The notes beneath the pieces were generated by a model that was not told the origin of the DNA, searched no databases, and saw nothing but the letters and a program-made list of their open reading frames with translations. From NCBI GenBank assembly GCA_902777355.1, contig CACYTU010000027.1, positions 53,110 through 90,980 of the forward strand: a DNA stretch of 37,871 nt. Direction: 5' to 3'. A program made the translations under genes and the position numbers. This document shows positions 17,905-25,925 of the stretch, in pieces. Within the stretch, counting starts at the first letter, position 1; each line of letters opens with the position of its first letter. The DNA is from an uncultured Lachnospiraceae bacterium. Its GTDB lineage: Bacteria > Bacillota > Clostridia > Lachnospirales > Lachnospiraceae.

Positions 17905-19209
17905 CTATATCGTGTACGCGTCGCGCTTTCCTGATTTCGAGGTTGAAACAGTCACTTTTTTCCCGACAATGTCAATCTCGATGTGTCCGTCGTCTGCTGT
18001 GGAATAGCATGTTGCGCCGACATTTTCTGCTTTTTTCTTCGGTCCTTTTCTACCGGACCGCCAGAGCGGATGATGATAATTGGAAACGCAGATCCTGGGA
18101 CGGGTTGCGTTCATGAGGTTGTCGTTTGTGGCATTTCCGTCCGTGTGCCAGTGAAATTCCAGACCGTGACACTTTATGCTGACGCCGGCTTTTTTCATTG
18201 CTGTTACAAACAGATTGTTTACCGGATTCTGGGCGTCTCCGGCTGTATGCCAGATAAAATCTCCGCACTGGAAATGACATAAAGGTGACATGTTGTTCAC
18301 ATAATGATGGGGGTCGTGTTCGTTCAGGTCTTTTGCTTTCGCGGCATATAAGCAGGAAAATTTGATCTCACCGAAAAGGGCTTTATCGCCCTGCTTGTAC
18401 CAGCGGAAATTTTTCACTTTCCTGGCTTGTCTTCTCAGAGCGTTTCCATATGTCTTCTGATATCTGTCGAGTTCGGCTGTTTCTGGAAGATAGAGCCACT
18501 TGACAGGAATCGCCTTGGCGACTTTACCGAGGCCGCCGTAATGATCTCCGTGAGCATGGCTGATAAAGAGCGCGTCAATCTGCCTGACTCCCTGGGCTTT
18601 GAGGTCCTGAATCACAACATCAGCCGTCTTATCCATAGCGGTATCAATGAGAATGCATTTTGAGATGGTCTTTCCGTCTGCCGCATACTGGAAAAGAGCA
18701 GTGCAGGCGCCATATGCGGATTCATCTTTTCGGCAGAAATGCTCTACATGTATTCTGAATTTTGTTGCAGTGCCCGGCTGCGGTTCTTTGGGCTTGAGAA
18801 TCTGATTCACCTTTTTCATCACTTCCGCGGGATTATATCCGCAGAATGACAAAAGCAATTCCCTGACCGTTTCCTTGTCATAATTGTCATTTATGACATC
18901 TTTAGCAGCCTGATCTATGGACTTGCCCCTCATGCTGTAAATTGCATTGATTCTTGCTTGGACTTTATCTGCCCACTTTCCGAGTTTTTCTGCCCGCTCT
19001 ATGTTTTTTCCGTAATGATCAGCGATACATGCGACAGCCAGGTATTTATCTTCAAGACTGTTGCCTATGCAAAAATTGACTTCCTTCTCGATCTCTTCCG
19101 CGCCCTGCTCTCCGTATTCTTTTATGAGCCGGGCTTTCCTGTCCTGCTTTGTGCTGTACATATTTAACAGGACATCAGATACAGCAAGAACTAATTTCAG
19201 TCTGTCCAT
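17905..19209 (-). CDS. Metallo-beta-lactamase-fold hydrolase with N-terminal Cpl-7 (CW_7)-like repeats
   Basis: The protein has 434 residues. Residues about 185-425 are a metallo-beta-lactamase fold of the ComEC-like or nuclease branch, with the zinc motif SHAHGDH (His218, His220, Asp222, His223) and later His-rich segments (HTAGD; NYHHPLW). The first 140 residues read as three diverged repeats (about 8-48, 53-92, 97-139), each ending like KVNQIL or ARINAI after a K/R-rich turn. Repeat 3, DVINDNYDKETVRELLL, is close in pattern to the CW_7 cell-wall-binding repeat of phage Cpl-7 lysozyme. No signal peptide is present. AGAGGTG precedes the ATG. The combination suggests a phage-derived or cell-wall/DNA-directed hydrolase; substrate unknown. 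Confidence 0.75.
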   Translation of the reverse strand: MDRLKLVLAVSDVLLNMYSTKQDRKARLIKEYGEQGAEEIEKEVNFCIGNSLEDKYLAVACIADHYGKNIERAEKLGKWADKVQARINAIYSMRGKSIDQAAKDVINDNYDKETVRELLLSFCGYNPAEVMKKVNQILKPKEPQPGTATKFRIHVEHFCRKDESAYGACTALFQYAADGKTISKCILIDTAMDKTADVVIQDLKAQGVRQIDALFISHAHGDHYGGLGKVAKAIPVKWLYLPETAELDRYQKTYGNALRRQARKVKNFRWYKQGDKALFGEIKFSCLYAAKAKDLNEHDPHHYVNNMSPLCHFQCGDFIWHTAGDAQNPVNNLFVTAMKKAGVSIKCHGLEFHWHTDGNATNDNLMNATRPRICVSNYHHPLWRSGRKGPKKKAENVGATCYSTADDGHIEIDIVGKKVTVSTSKSGKRDAYTI

Positions 19210-19264
19210 GATTCACCTCTGAGGTCTTCGTGCTTTGAAATATACACAGTCATCGCTTTATTTT

Positions 19265-19436
19265 ATGATGTCGGGGTCAAAAGGTGGTTAAAGATAATCC
19301 GTCTCGTCAATATGCACAAACACCTTGGACACGCTCTCGCTCAATCCTCGCTGGCAGCGGTCGCAATGGTCCTGCGGTTGTATGTGCATATTGACGAGAC
19401 TCAGAGCCTTTTCCTGGCTTTTGACCTTTACATCAT
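19265..19436. mobile_element. MITE-like element with 54-bp inverted arms
   Basis: Arms 19265-19318 and 19383-19436 are inverted copies. Each reads ATGATGT-N3-GGTCAAAAG-N17-GTCTCGTCAATATGCACA, with the inner 18 bp identical. The N17 spacers differ in sequence but are equal in length. A 64-nt centre separates the arms. Flanks TTTATTTT (19257-19264) and TTTATTCT (19437-19444) match at 7 of 8 positions, as expected for an 8-bp target duplication. No reading frame is present, so it would need a transposase supplied elsewhere. Confidence 0.75.
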
Positions 19437-19491
19437 TTTATTCTGTACGTAGTGGTTTGTTATTATGTTTATTATTATTTTGTTTATTATA

Positions 19492-19765
19492 ATGATGTCT
19501 ATATCAAAAGATACACGATGGAACTGAGTTTCGTCAATATGCATAACCGCCCGGGCACACTTTCAGTTACCGTCACACCCTGACCAGGGTGTGACGGTAA
19601 CGTTGCGTTCGGCGATTCCAATTTCGCTTCGCTAAACGCCGAACGCCCTAAAACTCCGGTTTTTGAGCGCTCCGGCGCTCAAAAACACGTCGATTCTGGT
19701 GGGGAAGTGAACTTGTAACTACTCTCACTCCTGCCCGCCGGCAGCGGTATTACAGCCGCTGAAAG
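19492..19765. mobile_element. Second copy of the 54-bp-arm element, interrupted by the GTTAC element
   Basis: 19492-19545 is a third 54-bp arm with the same spacing (ATGATGT...TCAAAAG-N17-GTTTCGTCAATATGCATA). The following GGGCACACTTTCA and, after the insertion, ACTCTCACTCC...GGCAGCGG, match the centre of the first copy (GGACACGCTCTCGCTC...GGCAGCGG). The centre is split at 19566-19719 by the 154-bp GTTAC element. The right arm is missing. Confidence 0.7.
19566..19719 (+). mobile_element. 155-bp GTTAC element, copy A (154 bp)
   Basis: It starts GTTAC and ends GTAAC. Hairpin 1 is a perfect 17-bp stem (19566-19601). Hairpin 2 is GCGTTCGGCG/CGCCGAACGC enclosing ATTCCAAT..CGCTT. Hairpin 3 is GTTTTTGAGCGC/GCGCTCAAAAAC with a TCCG loop. 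The tail reads CGTCGATTC...GTAAC. Flanks CACTTTCA and TACTCTCA agree at 6 of 8 positions. No open frame of note. Confidence 0.85.
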
Positions 19766-19769
19766 ACAA

Positions 19770-19844
19770 CTGCCGGTACCTGGCCACAATAATACAGCTG
19801 CCGGTACCCGGCCGCTAAAATACAGCGGCAAGGTACCGGCAGCT
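19770..19844. repeat. 28-bp direct repeat and strong hairpin after the vWA gene
   Basis: CTGCCGGTACCTGGCC... (19770-19797) repeats at 19798-19824. A 13-bp perfect stem AGCTGCCGGTACC/GGTACCGGCAGCT (19796-19808 with 19832-19844) has an inner CCGCT/AGCGG stem. It lies about 95 nt after the vWA stop codon on the minus strand; without a T tract it is at best an unusual terminator. Confidence 0.7.
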
Positions 19845-19936
19845 CACAAAGGCCCTTCGATTGTATTAGTGTATCTACAGGGCGGCGGATGTTGCCGTCG
19901 GATACTGCTGAAGGATATTACTTTTACTGACGGATT

Positions 19937-20617
19937 TCACTTTTTCCGTCTGCTCCTTTTGCGGAAGTCCTCCCTGATGGGAGCCATCGCCTTATCTTCG
20001 TCAAACATGGCGTTCATGGCTTTTGCGCTGCGGGCTGCGCGGGCACAGCTCACTGCGTCAGCGAGCGCGGAATACTGCACTCTTGTACCCTCGCCGTCAT
20101 GCACATAGTTGGCGGTACGGCTGGCATGAATGCCGATCCTGGCACCCTCTTCCGCCGCGTCAATATTGGCTCCGACAAACAGGAATTCCCAGTTGTACTT
20201 TTCCTTCTGTCTCTCGATCATCTGCTTTACTTTGGCATAGCTGTAGGCACGGCTGGCATTCTCTTTTCCGTCTGTCGTAATGATAAAGATGGTCTTCTCG
20301 GGAACATCCTCCTCGCGGGCGTATTTATGAACATTGCCGATGTGATGGATCGCGCCGCCGACAGCGTCGAGCAGTGCCGTGCAGCCCCTGACGTAATACT
20401 GGGCATCAGTCATAGTCTCCACTTCGCGGATGTCCACCCGGTCATAGATCACTTCGGACCGGTCATCAAAGAGAACCGCGGAAATCAGTACCTCGCCCTG
20501 CTCTTTGCGCTGTTTTTCAATCATGCTGTTGAAGCCGCCGATCGTATCTTCTTCCAGTCCCCGCATGGAACCGCTGCGGTCAAGAATCATAACAAGCTCT
20601 GTAAGTCCTTTTTTCAT
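19937..20617 (-). CDS. von Willebrand factor A domain protein
   Basis: The protein has 226 residues. The ATG at 20617 was chosen because AGGAGG lies 8 nt upstream; a GTG six bases earlier is less well placed. A complete MIDAS is visible: LDRSGSM near residue 15, a Thr in GCTALLDAV near 80, and Asp in IITTDGKENA near 115. Residues 20-200 form a single vWA fold, with a short basic tail RKRSRRKK. No signal peptide or transmembrane helix, so it acts in the cytoplasm, probably as a metal-dependent protein-binding module. It follows the macro-domain gene by 175 nt, and the two may act together. Confidence 0.88.
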   Translation of the reverse strand: MKKGLTELVMILDRSGSMRGLEEDTIGGFNSMIEKQRKEQGEVLISAVLFDDRSEVIYDRVDIREVETMTDAQYYVRGCTALLDAVGGAIHHIGNVHKYAREEDVPEKTIFIITTDGKENASRAYSYAKVKQMIERQKEKYNWEFLFVGANIDAAEEGARIGIHASRTANYVHDGEGTRVQYSALADAVSCARAARSAKAMNAMFDEDKAMAPIREDFRKRSRRKK

Positions 20618-20692
20618 AATCACTGCCTCCTTATATTTGTTTATGTTTCCCTCGGTGATGTAATAAGGATAGCAGGACTTAGGGATGAAATG

Positions 20693-20709
20693 GTCGCTTT
20701 AAAAGCGAC
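20693..20709. promoter_or_regulatory. Palindrome upstream of the vWA gene
   Basis: GTCGCTTT-A-AAAGCGAC is a perfect 8+1+8 inverted repeat about 80 nt before the vWA start, in the spacer after the macro-domain gene. It could be an operator or an RNA stem; no regulator is identified. Confidence 0.4.
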
Positions 20710-20792
20710 ATCTTATATCAGCCTGGAACAAGCCGGTCAGCTGGGGGAATTTCCCGTCTTTTTTCCTTTCTTCAGCACCGGCTGTTTTCCGG

Positions 20793-22454
20793 TTACACTG
20801 CCCCCAGAAGCGGCAGGTCATAATCGAAGAGCAGAGCGTTGACTTTGTAAATATCATAAATCCCGTTCTGAATACAATAAGAAATAATCAGGTCAAATTT
20901 GTTCCCCGGAGAGAGTGCCATTCCCGCTCTCCTGAGCAGGTCCACTGCTTCGTCCATGTTCAGTTCCAACGCAATCGCAAGCGCGATCACTGTGCGGCGG
21001 CTGGGACTGTAATTGGGATTACAACGGATTTTTGAAAACAGCTTTCGGTCAAGATTTGCGCGCTTGTAGACCTGCGCGTCGGTGAGTCCTCTCTCGTCAA
21101 TCATCCTCAGGAGGCATTCCTGAAAGCTCTCGCCCATATGGGAGATGACATCCTGAAGGCTTCTCCTGTGGACGGAGCTGCCGCTCTCAACCCGCCTTTC
21201 CTCTTTGCGAAAAGGTTTTTTCGATGGGCGCTTCCCTGCCGGCCGGGAGTAGGCGTCCACCCTTGCCATATGTTCCGCAGAATCCCGGGGACTCCCGGAA
21301 GGACTCTGATATGAATCTCCTGCCCCCGGTAAGAGGTCTTCCGAACCGGATTTACGGGAATAAAAGATTTCGCTTTCATCCGCTTGAGCATCATGCGGAT
21401 GAACAGCTTCCGGAGCAGTTTCTTCCGATCCCTCCGGATAAGCGTCCCCGGGCTCCGATCCCTCCGGATAAGCGCTCCCCTGTTCCGGTCTGTCCGGATA
21501 AGCGCTCCCGGGTTCCGGTCTGTCCGGATAAGCGCTCCCGGGTTCCGGTCTGTCCGGATAAGTGCCCCCGGGTTCCGGTCTATCCGGATAAGTGCCTTTA
21601 GGTTCCTCCGAAAAAGACAGTTCACGATCAGACCCGGATCCGGAATGCTCCGGGAATATAGCAGAGTACTCCTCAGGGCTTTCCTCCAGAAAGATATCCG
21701 GCACTTCCCCTGTGTCTATGGCGGGCACAGGGATCTGCTCCCGGTCCGCGCTCATCTCCTGCGGAGCTTTGTCCGCACTGAGCTCCCGGGGGGATTTGTC
21801 CGCGCTGAGCTCCTGTGAAGATTTATCCGCGCGTCGACGGGACCTCAGATACTCCAATATATGATCGGAGCCTCCCTGCCTTCTCCCAGGATACTGGCCG
21901 CTGTATTCCTTCCGGAGACGGTTCTCCACATAATGCTCGTCGATATACTGGCTGACATCCTTCCTCAGTTCGGACGAAAGCTCAAATGTTTTCCTGTCGA
22001 AAACCACCAGAGTGACATCCATCTCCTCTTCTTCCAGAAAGGACGAGATCTGGTCAAGGGCAATGTTGAGGGCTTTCTCTCTGGGGAAGCCATAGGTGCC
22101 TGTTGAGATCAGGGGAAAGGCGATGCTGCGGCAGTGCAGACGGCGGGCAATCTGCAGTGACTTGCGGTAGCATGAAGCCAGCAGTTCGAATTCTCTGTGC
22201 TCTCCGTCCACCCAGACAGGTCCCACTGTATGAATGATATATTTCGCCTTCAGGTTAAATGCCGGAGTGACCGCGGCTTCTCCCACCCCCAGACGACCGA
22301 TCCTGCGGCGCTCCGCCAGAAGCTTCTTCTCGCCGGCCGCCCTGTATATGGCGGAATCTGTACCTGCGCCGTAAGTCGGATCAGGATTTGCCGTGTTGAC
22401 AATTGCGTCGGCATGCACTTTGGTAATATCGTTTCTGATGATCTTGAAAGGCAT
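20793..22454 (-). CDS. Macro-domain protein with repeat linker and C-terminal HTH-like domain
   Basis: The protein has 553 residues. Residues 1-165 are a macro domain (ADP-ribose or related ligand binding): ADAIVNTANPDPTYGAG, SAIYRAAG, FPLISTGTYGFP. Residues about 190-435 are a low-complexity acidic/Pro linker with ELSADKSPR-type repeats and then a ten-residue YPDRPEPGSA-type repeat (about six copies). Residues about 440-553 form a helical domain with GLTDAQVYKRANLDRKLFSKI, which resembles an XRE helix-turn-helix. GGGAGAG precedes the ATG. ADP-ribosyl hydrolysis or sensing of ADP-ribosylation is the likely role of the macro part; DNA binding by the C-terminus is inference. The vWA gene follows. 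Confidence 0.85.
   Translation of the reverse strand: MPFKIIRNDITKVHADAIVNTANPDPTYGAGTDSAIYRAAGEKKLLAERRRIGRLGVGEAAVTPAFNLKAKYIIHTVGPVWVDGEHREFELLASCYRKSLQIARRLHCRSIAFPLISTGTYGFPREKALNIALDQISSFLEEEEMDVTLVVFDRKTFELSSELRKDVSQYIDEHYVENRLRKEYSGQYPGRRQGGSDHILEYLRSRRRADKSSQELSADKSPRELSADKAPQEMSADREQIPVPAIDTGEVPDIFLEESPEEYSAIFPEHSGSGSDRELSFSEEPKGTYPDRPEPGGTYPDRPEPGSAYPDRPEPGSAYPDRPEQGSAYPEGSEPGDAYPEGSEETAPEAVHPHDAQADESEIFYSRKSGSEDLLPGAGDSYQSPSGSPRDSAEHMARVDAYSRPAGKRPSKKPFRKEERRVESGSSVHRRSLQDVISHMGESFQECLLRMIDERGLTDAQVYKRANLDRKLFSKIRCNPNYSPSRRTVIALAIALELNMDEAVDLLRRAGMALSPGNKFDLIISYCIQNGIYDIYKVNALLFDYDLPLLGAV
21424..21605. repeat. 30-bp in-frame tandem repeat inside the macro-domain gene
   Basis: Five full 30-bp units (21441-21590) plus partial units at both ends; the units at 21501-21530 and 21531-21560 are nearly identical. 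Each encodes ten residues of the type AYPDRPEPGS. Because 30 is a multiple of three, copy number can change without breaking the frame. Confidence 0.92.
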
Positions 22455-22498
22455 TTTTTTCTCTCCCGATGCAGAATGTTTCTGTTAATTGAATTATA

Positions 22499-22527
22499 AG
22501 TATACCGCAGACCAACCGGGATGTCGA
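22499..22527 (-). promoter_or_regulatory. Promoter of the macro-domain gene
   Basis: -35 TCGACA (22527-22522), 17-nt spacer, -10 TATACT (22504-22499). The remaining 22528-22681 shows nothing recognisable. Confidence 0.6.
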
Positions 22528-22681
22528 TGAAGAGCGTTTCCTTTCTGAACGCAGGTCCCGCAAAAGGAGACTCGGGAATCCTGCGGCTGAGATCAGGAAT
22601 ATTGCAACGGTAAGAATTATCCTGCTCAGCAGTTCATAGGAGGCACCACGTCCTGCCGCCCTCTGTCTCCAGCCGGACCGC

Positions 22682-22727
22682 GTCCGCCGCCAGGCTAAAA
22701 AACCGCATTGCGCATGACGCGTCACAA
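22682..22727. repeat. 44-bp dispersed repeat, copy 3 (diverged)
   Basis: GTCCGCCGCCAGGCTAAAAA then GCATTGCGCATGACGCGTCACAA. It is recognisably the same element with two extra bases and several changes. It directly follows, on the minus strand, the T tract of the terminator at 22725-22776. Confidence 0.65.
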
Positions 22728-22776
22728 AAAGACTGCCATGCGCGGAGATTGAGCCAATCTCAAAGCACGGCAGTCT
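22725..22776 (-). terminator. Terminator of the iscS-iscU-metY-cysK operon
   Basis: AGACTGCC/GGCAGTCT outer stem (22769-22776 with 22730-22737) with an inner GAGATTG/CAATCTC stem is followed by five T on the minus strand. It lies about 200 nt after the cysK stop codon; the intervening 22777-22972 is pyrimidine-rich with no gene seen. Confidence 0.85.
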
Positions 22777-22972
22777 CATTTACTTCTGTCTTCTTTTGTT
22801 TTTCCTATTTTTACTTTTACTTTTTCTTTTAATTGTAATCCATCAGCTTTCCCGCCATTTTCTTCCAGTCATGCACGGACACGTCTGTTTGACGACATCT
22901 GTGAAAAGAATACAGGCAGCATGATTCAAGACTCGCTAGCGGTCTTTCGCGCCGGCTGCGGGCAGTTCATTT

Positions 22973-23905
22973 TTATTCCGTGAACAGGGCGGTCGAATAG
23001 TATCTGTCACCGCTGTCAGGCAGCAGGGCTACGATGACTTTTCCCTTATTTTCGGGTCTCTTCGCAAGTTCGATTGCCCCGTGCAGGGCGGCGCCTGAGG
23101 AAATTCCGACGGAGATGCCCTCCTTCTTCGCAAGCAGTTTGGCAGCCGCGAAAGCGTCAGCTGTCTGTGCGCGGAAAATCTCGTCATACACCTTGGTATT
23201 GAGTACATCCGGCACGAAGCCCGCGCCGATTCCCTGGATTCCGTGAGGTCCTTTTCTGCCCTCGGACAGGACCGGCGAGTCCGCCGGCTCCAGCGCCACG
23301 ATCTTCACATCCGGCTTCTTTTCCTTCAGAAATTCACCGGTGCCGGTCAGAGTGCCGCCGGTGCCTACGCCTGCAATGAAAATATCCACTTTTCCGTCTG
23401 TATCATTCCAGATCTCGGGGCCGGTCGTAGCCTTGTGAACTGCCGGATTTGCCGGATTGACAAACTGTCCGGGGATAAAACTGCCAGGAATCTCCGCTGC
23501 CAGTTCCTTTGCCTTTGCGATGGCTCCGGGCATTCCCTTGGCTCCTTCTGTCAGGACGATCTCCGCACCGTAGGCCTTGAGGATATTTCTGCGCTCCACG
23601 CTCATCGTCTCGGGCATTGTAAAAATGGCGCGGTATCCTTTGGACGCGGCGATTGAGGCAAGGCCTATGCCTGTATTTCCGGAAGTCGGCTCGATAATGA
23701 CCGCTCCCTCTTTCAAAACTCCCCTGCTCTCGGCATCCTCGATCATGGCTTTGGCGATCCTGTCCTTGACGCTTCCCGCGGGATTAAAGTACTCCAGCTT
23801 TACAAGAACCGTGGCCTCCAGCCCCAGTTCCTTCTCAATATTGACAACCTCCACCAGAGGTGTATTTCCGATTAGTTCAACGACTCCCTTATAAATGTTT
23901 GACAT
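22973..23905 (-). CDS. cysK: Cysteine synthase (O-acetylserine sulfhydrylase)
   Basis: The protein has 310 residues, the normal length. The PLP lysine is in NPAGSVKDR, the substrate loop is EPTSGNTGIGLA, and the phosphate-binding loop is GVGTGGTLTGTGE. It makes cysteine from O-acetylserine and sulfide in the cytoplasm. AAAAGGAG precedes the start by about 6 nt. It is last in a sulfur-handling gene set after metY, iscU and iscS, so the cluster joins cysteine synthesis to cysteine consumption for Fe-S assembly. Confidence 0.96.
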   Translation of the reverse strand: MSNIYKGVVELIGNTPLVEVVNIEKELGLEATVLVKLEYFNPAGSVKDRIAKAMIEDAESRGVLKEGAVIIEPTSGNTGIGLASIAASKGYRAIFTMPETMSVERRNILKAYGAEIVLTEGAKGMPGAIAKAKELAAEIPGSFIPGQFVNPANPAVHKATTGPEIWNDTDGKVDIFIAGVGTGGTLTGTGEFLKEKKPDVKIVALEPADSPVLSEGRKGPHGIQGIGAGFVPDVLNTKVYDEIFRAQTADAFAAAKLLAKKEGISVGISSGAALHGAIELAKRPENKGKVIVALLPDSGDRYYSTALFTE

Positions 23906-23948
23906 GATGTCTCCTTTTCCTGTGCTTCTTATGCCGGACTATTCCTGC

Positions 23949-24015
23949 TTTTCTTTCGGAATGACGGTATTTTTCTTTCGAAATGACAGTATTTTTTCTT
24001 TATGAAATGGTGGAA
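23949..24015. repeat. 22-bp tandem repeat directly after the metY stop
   Basis: Three units (23949-23970, 23971-23992, 23993-24015) share TTTTCTTTCGGAATGACGGT or close variants. The array ends one base from the metY stop codon. Confidence 0.8.
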
Positions 24016-24016
24016 T

Positions 24017-25312
24017 TTATGCGTCCGCCTTTTTTACAGCCTTGAATCCCTTCTCCAGATCGGCGATTATGTCATCGATATGCTCGGTGCCGATGGAGAG
24101 CCTGATGGTATTGGGGCGGATCCCCTGGTCGAGAAGCTCCTCTTCGGAGAGCTGTGAGTGGGTGGTCGAAGCGGGGTGGATCACCAGGCTCTTGACATCC
24201 GCGACGTTTGCCAGCAGAGAGAAGATCTCCAGATGATCGATGAAAGTCCAGGCCGCTTTCTGGCCTCCCTTGATCTCGAAGGTAAAAATAGACGCGCCCC
24301 CGTCGGGGAAATACTTTTTATACAGTTCGTGGTCGGGATGGTCCGGCAGGGAAGGATGGTTCACCTTTTCCACAAGGGGATGTGCCTGCAGGTATTCCAC
24401 GACCTTCTTTGTGTTTTCGGCATGTCTCTCAAGGCGGAGAGAAAGGGTCTCCACGCCCTGCAGAAGCAGGAAGGCATTGAAGGGAGAGATCGCAGCTCCT
24501 GTATCGCGCAGGAGAATGGCGCGGATGTAAGTGACAAAGGCTGCGGGGCCGACCGCATCATAGAAGGAGATTCCGTGATAGCTGGGGTTGGGCTCGGCAA
24601 TCTGGGGATATTTGCCGCCGGCTTCCCAGTCGAACTTTCCGGACTCAACGATAATACCGCCCAGGGTCGTTCCGTGTCCCCCGATGAATTTGGTCGCCGA
24701 ATGTACCACAATGTCAGCCCCGTGTTCAATCGGTCGGATCAGATAGGGAGTTCCGAAAGTGTTGTCAATGACAAGCGGAAGTCCGTGGCGGTGGGCGATC
24801 TCCGCGATCGCGTCTATATCCGGGATGTCGCTGTTAGGGTTTCCCAGTGTCTCCAGATAGACAGCCCTGGTATTTTCCTGAATAGCGTTCTCAACCTCTT
24901 CCAGATTGTGGGCATCCACAAATGTCGTCGTGATCCCGAACTGGGGCAGAGTGTGGGAGAGCAGGTTGAAGCTGCCGCCGTAGATAGTCTTCTGGGCTAC
25001 GACATGTCCCCCGTTGGGCGCCAGGGCCTGAATGGTATATGTGATCGCTGCGGCTCCCGATGCCAGGGCAAGACCTGCGCTTCCTCCCTCGAGGGCGGCC
25101 ACTCTCTTTTCCAGCACATCCTGTGTGGAATTGGTCAGTCTTCCATAGATATTACCGGGATCCGCAAGGCCGAAACGGTCAGCAGCATGCTGACTGTTGT
25201 GAAACACATAGGAAGTTGTCTGATAAATCGGCACAGCGCGGGAATCCGTAGCCGGATCCGCCTGTTCCTGTCCGACATGAAGCTGAAGTGTTTCAAATTT
25301 ATATTTACTCAT
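24017..25312 (-). CDS. metY: O-acetylhomoserine aminocarboxypropyltransferase (homocysteine synthase)
   Basis: The protein has 431 residues, the typical MetY length and about 50 more than cystathionine gamma-synthases. The Cys/Met metabolism PLP enzyme motif [12 protein letters not shown] carries the PLP lysine, and the N-terminal [10 protein letters not shown] and TTSYVF blocks are characteristic. It should use sulfide (or methanethiol) and O-acetylhomoserine to form homocysteine (or methionine). It starts 24 nt after the iscU stop codon with AAAGGGAG upstream, so it is co-transcribed. Confidence 0.94.
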   Translation of the reverse strand: MSKYKFETLQLHVGQEQADPATDSRAVPIYQTTSYVFHNSQHAADRFGLADPGNIYGRLTNSTQDVLEKRVAALEGGSAGLALASGAAAITYTIQALAPNGGHVVAQKTIYGGSFNLLSHTLPQFGITTTFVDAHNLEEVENAIQENTRAVYLETLGNPNSDIPDIDAIAEIAHRHGLPLVIDNTFGTPYLIRPIEHGADIVVHSATKFIGGHGTTLGGIIVESGKFDWEAGGKYPQIAEPNPSYHGISFYDAVGPAAFVTYIRAILLRDTGAAISPFNAFLLLQGVETLSLRLERHAENTKKVVEYLQAHPLVEKVNHPSLPDHPDHELYKKYFPDGGASIFTFEIKGGQKAAWTFIDHLEIFSLLANVADVKSLVIHPASTTHSQLSEEELLDQGIRPNTIRLSIGTEHIDDIIADLEKGFKAVKKADA

Positions 25313-25336
25313 TTTTATTCTCCCTTTTATACAGTT

Positions 25337-25768
25337 TTATGATTCATCATGAGGATCCCGCACCGGCCTGTTTTCAAAATCGGCCGGCTTCTTTTCAGGA
25401 TTCTTTGAATAATAATCTTCAAGTGCTGAGTGTATCGCTTCCTCTGCCAGGACCGAACAGTGCAGCTTGTAAGCCGGAAGGCCGCCGAGCGCCTCGGTCA
25501 CAGCTTTATTGGTAAGGTGCATGGCCTCGCTCACAGGCTTGCCCTTGATCAGCTCCGTAGCCATGGAACTTGAGGCGATCGCGCTTCCACAGCCGAAGGT
25601 CTCAAATTTCACATCCTCTACAATATCGTCCTCGATCTTGAGATACATCTTCATGATATCGCCGCACTTGGCGTTGCCGACCTCGCCGACCGCGTCCGCG
25701 TCCTCGATGACGCCCACATTGCGGGGATTTCTGAAATGATCCATTACTTTTTCACTGTACAGTGCCAT
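25337..25768 (-). CDS. iscU: Fe-S cluster assembly scaffold, IscU/NifU N-terminal type
   Basis: The protein has 143 residues. The three cluster-ligand cysteines are in NAKCGDIM, FGCGSAIASSS and LHCSVLAEEAI. The usual Asp is present two residues after the first Cys (CGD). The last 25 residues form a charged tail beyond the core. It accepts sulfur from the cysteine desulfurase encoded immediately upstream and assembles Fe-S clusters. GGAGGAG precedes the ATG. Confidence 0.94.
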   Translation of the reverse strand: MALYSEKVMDHFRNPRNVGVIEDADAVGEVGNAKCGDIMKMYLKIEDDIVEDVKFETFGCGSAIASSSMATELIKGKPVSEAMHLTNKAVTEALGGLPAYKLHCSVLAEEAIHSALEDYYSKNPEKKPADFENRPVRDPHDES

Positions 25769-25871
25769 TTTTCTCCTCCATTCTCATGCGGCTTTGTCCC
25801 GCATTGCTCTCGCAGAAATTTCACATTCGCTTTACTGATCATTTGTATATGCCACGCGCGGTTTCCCGCGT

Positions 25872-25925
25872 CCTGTATTTAAAGAATGTCCTGTATTTAA
25901 AGAATGTTCTGTATTCACAGAATGA
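25872..25925. repeat. 18-bp tandem repeat overlapping the iscS stop
   Basis: Two identical units (25872-25889, 25890-25907; minus strand ACATTCTTTAAATACAGG) and a third (25908-25925) diverged copy that contains the last codons and stop of iscS. Confidence 0.85.

Noticed and set aside
21424-21605. CRISPR-like repeat
   Set aside because: The 30-bp units are contiguous with no unique spacers and are in frame within a protein gene.
24158-25342. 394-codon plus-strand frame
   Set aside because: Antisense to metY, no recognisable domain.
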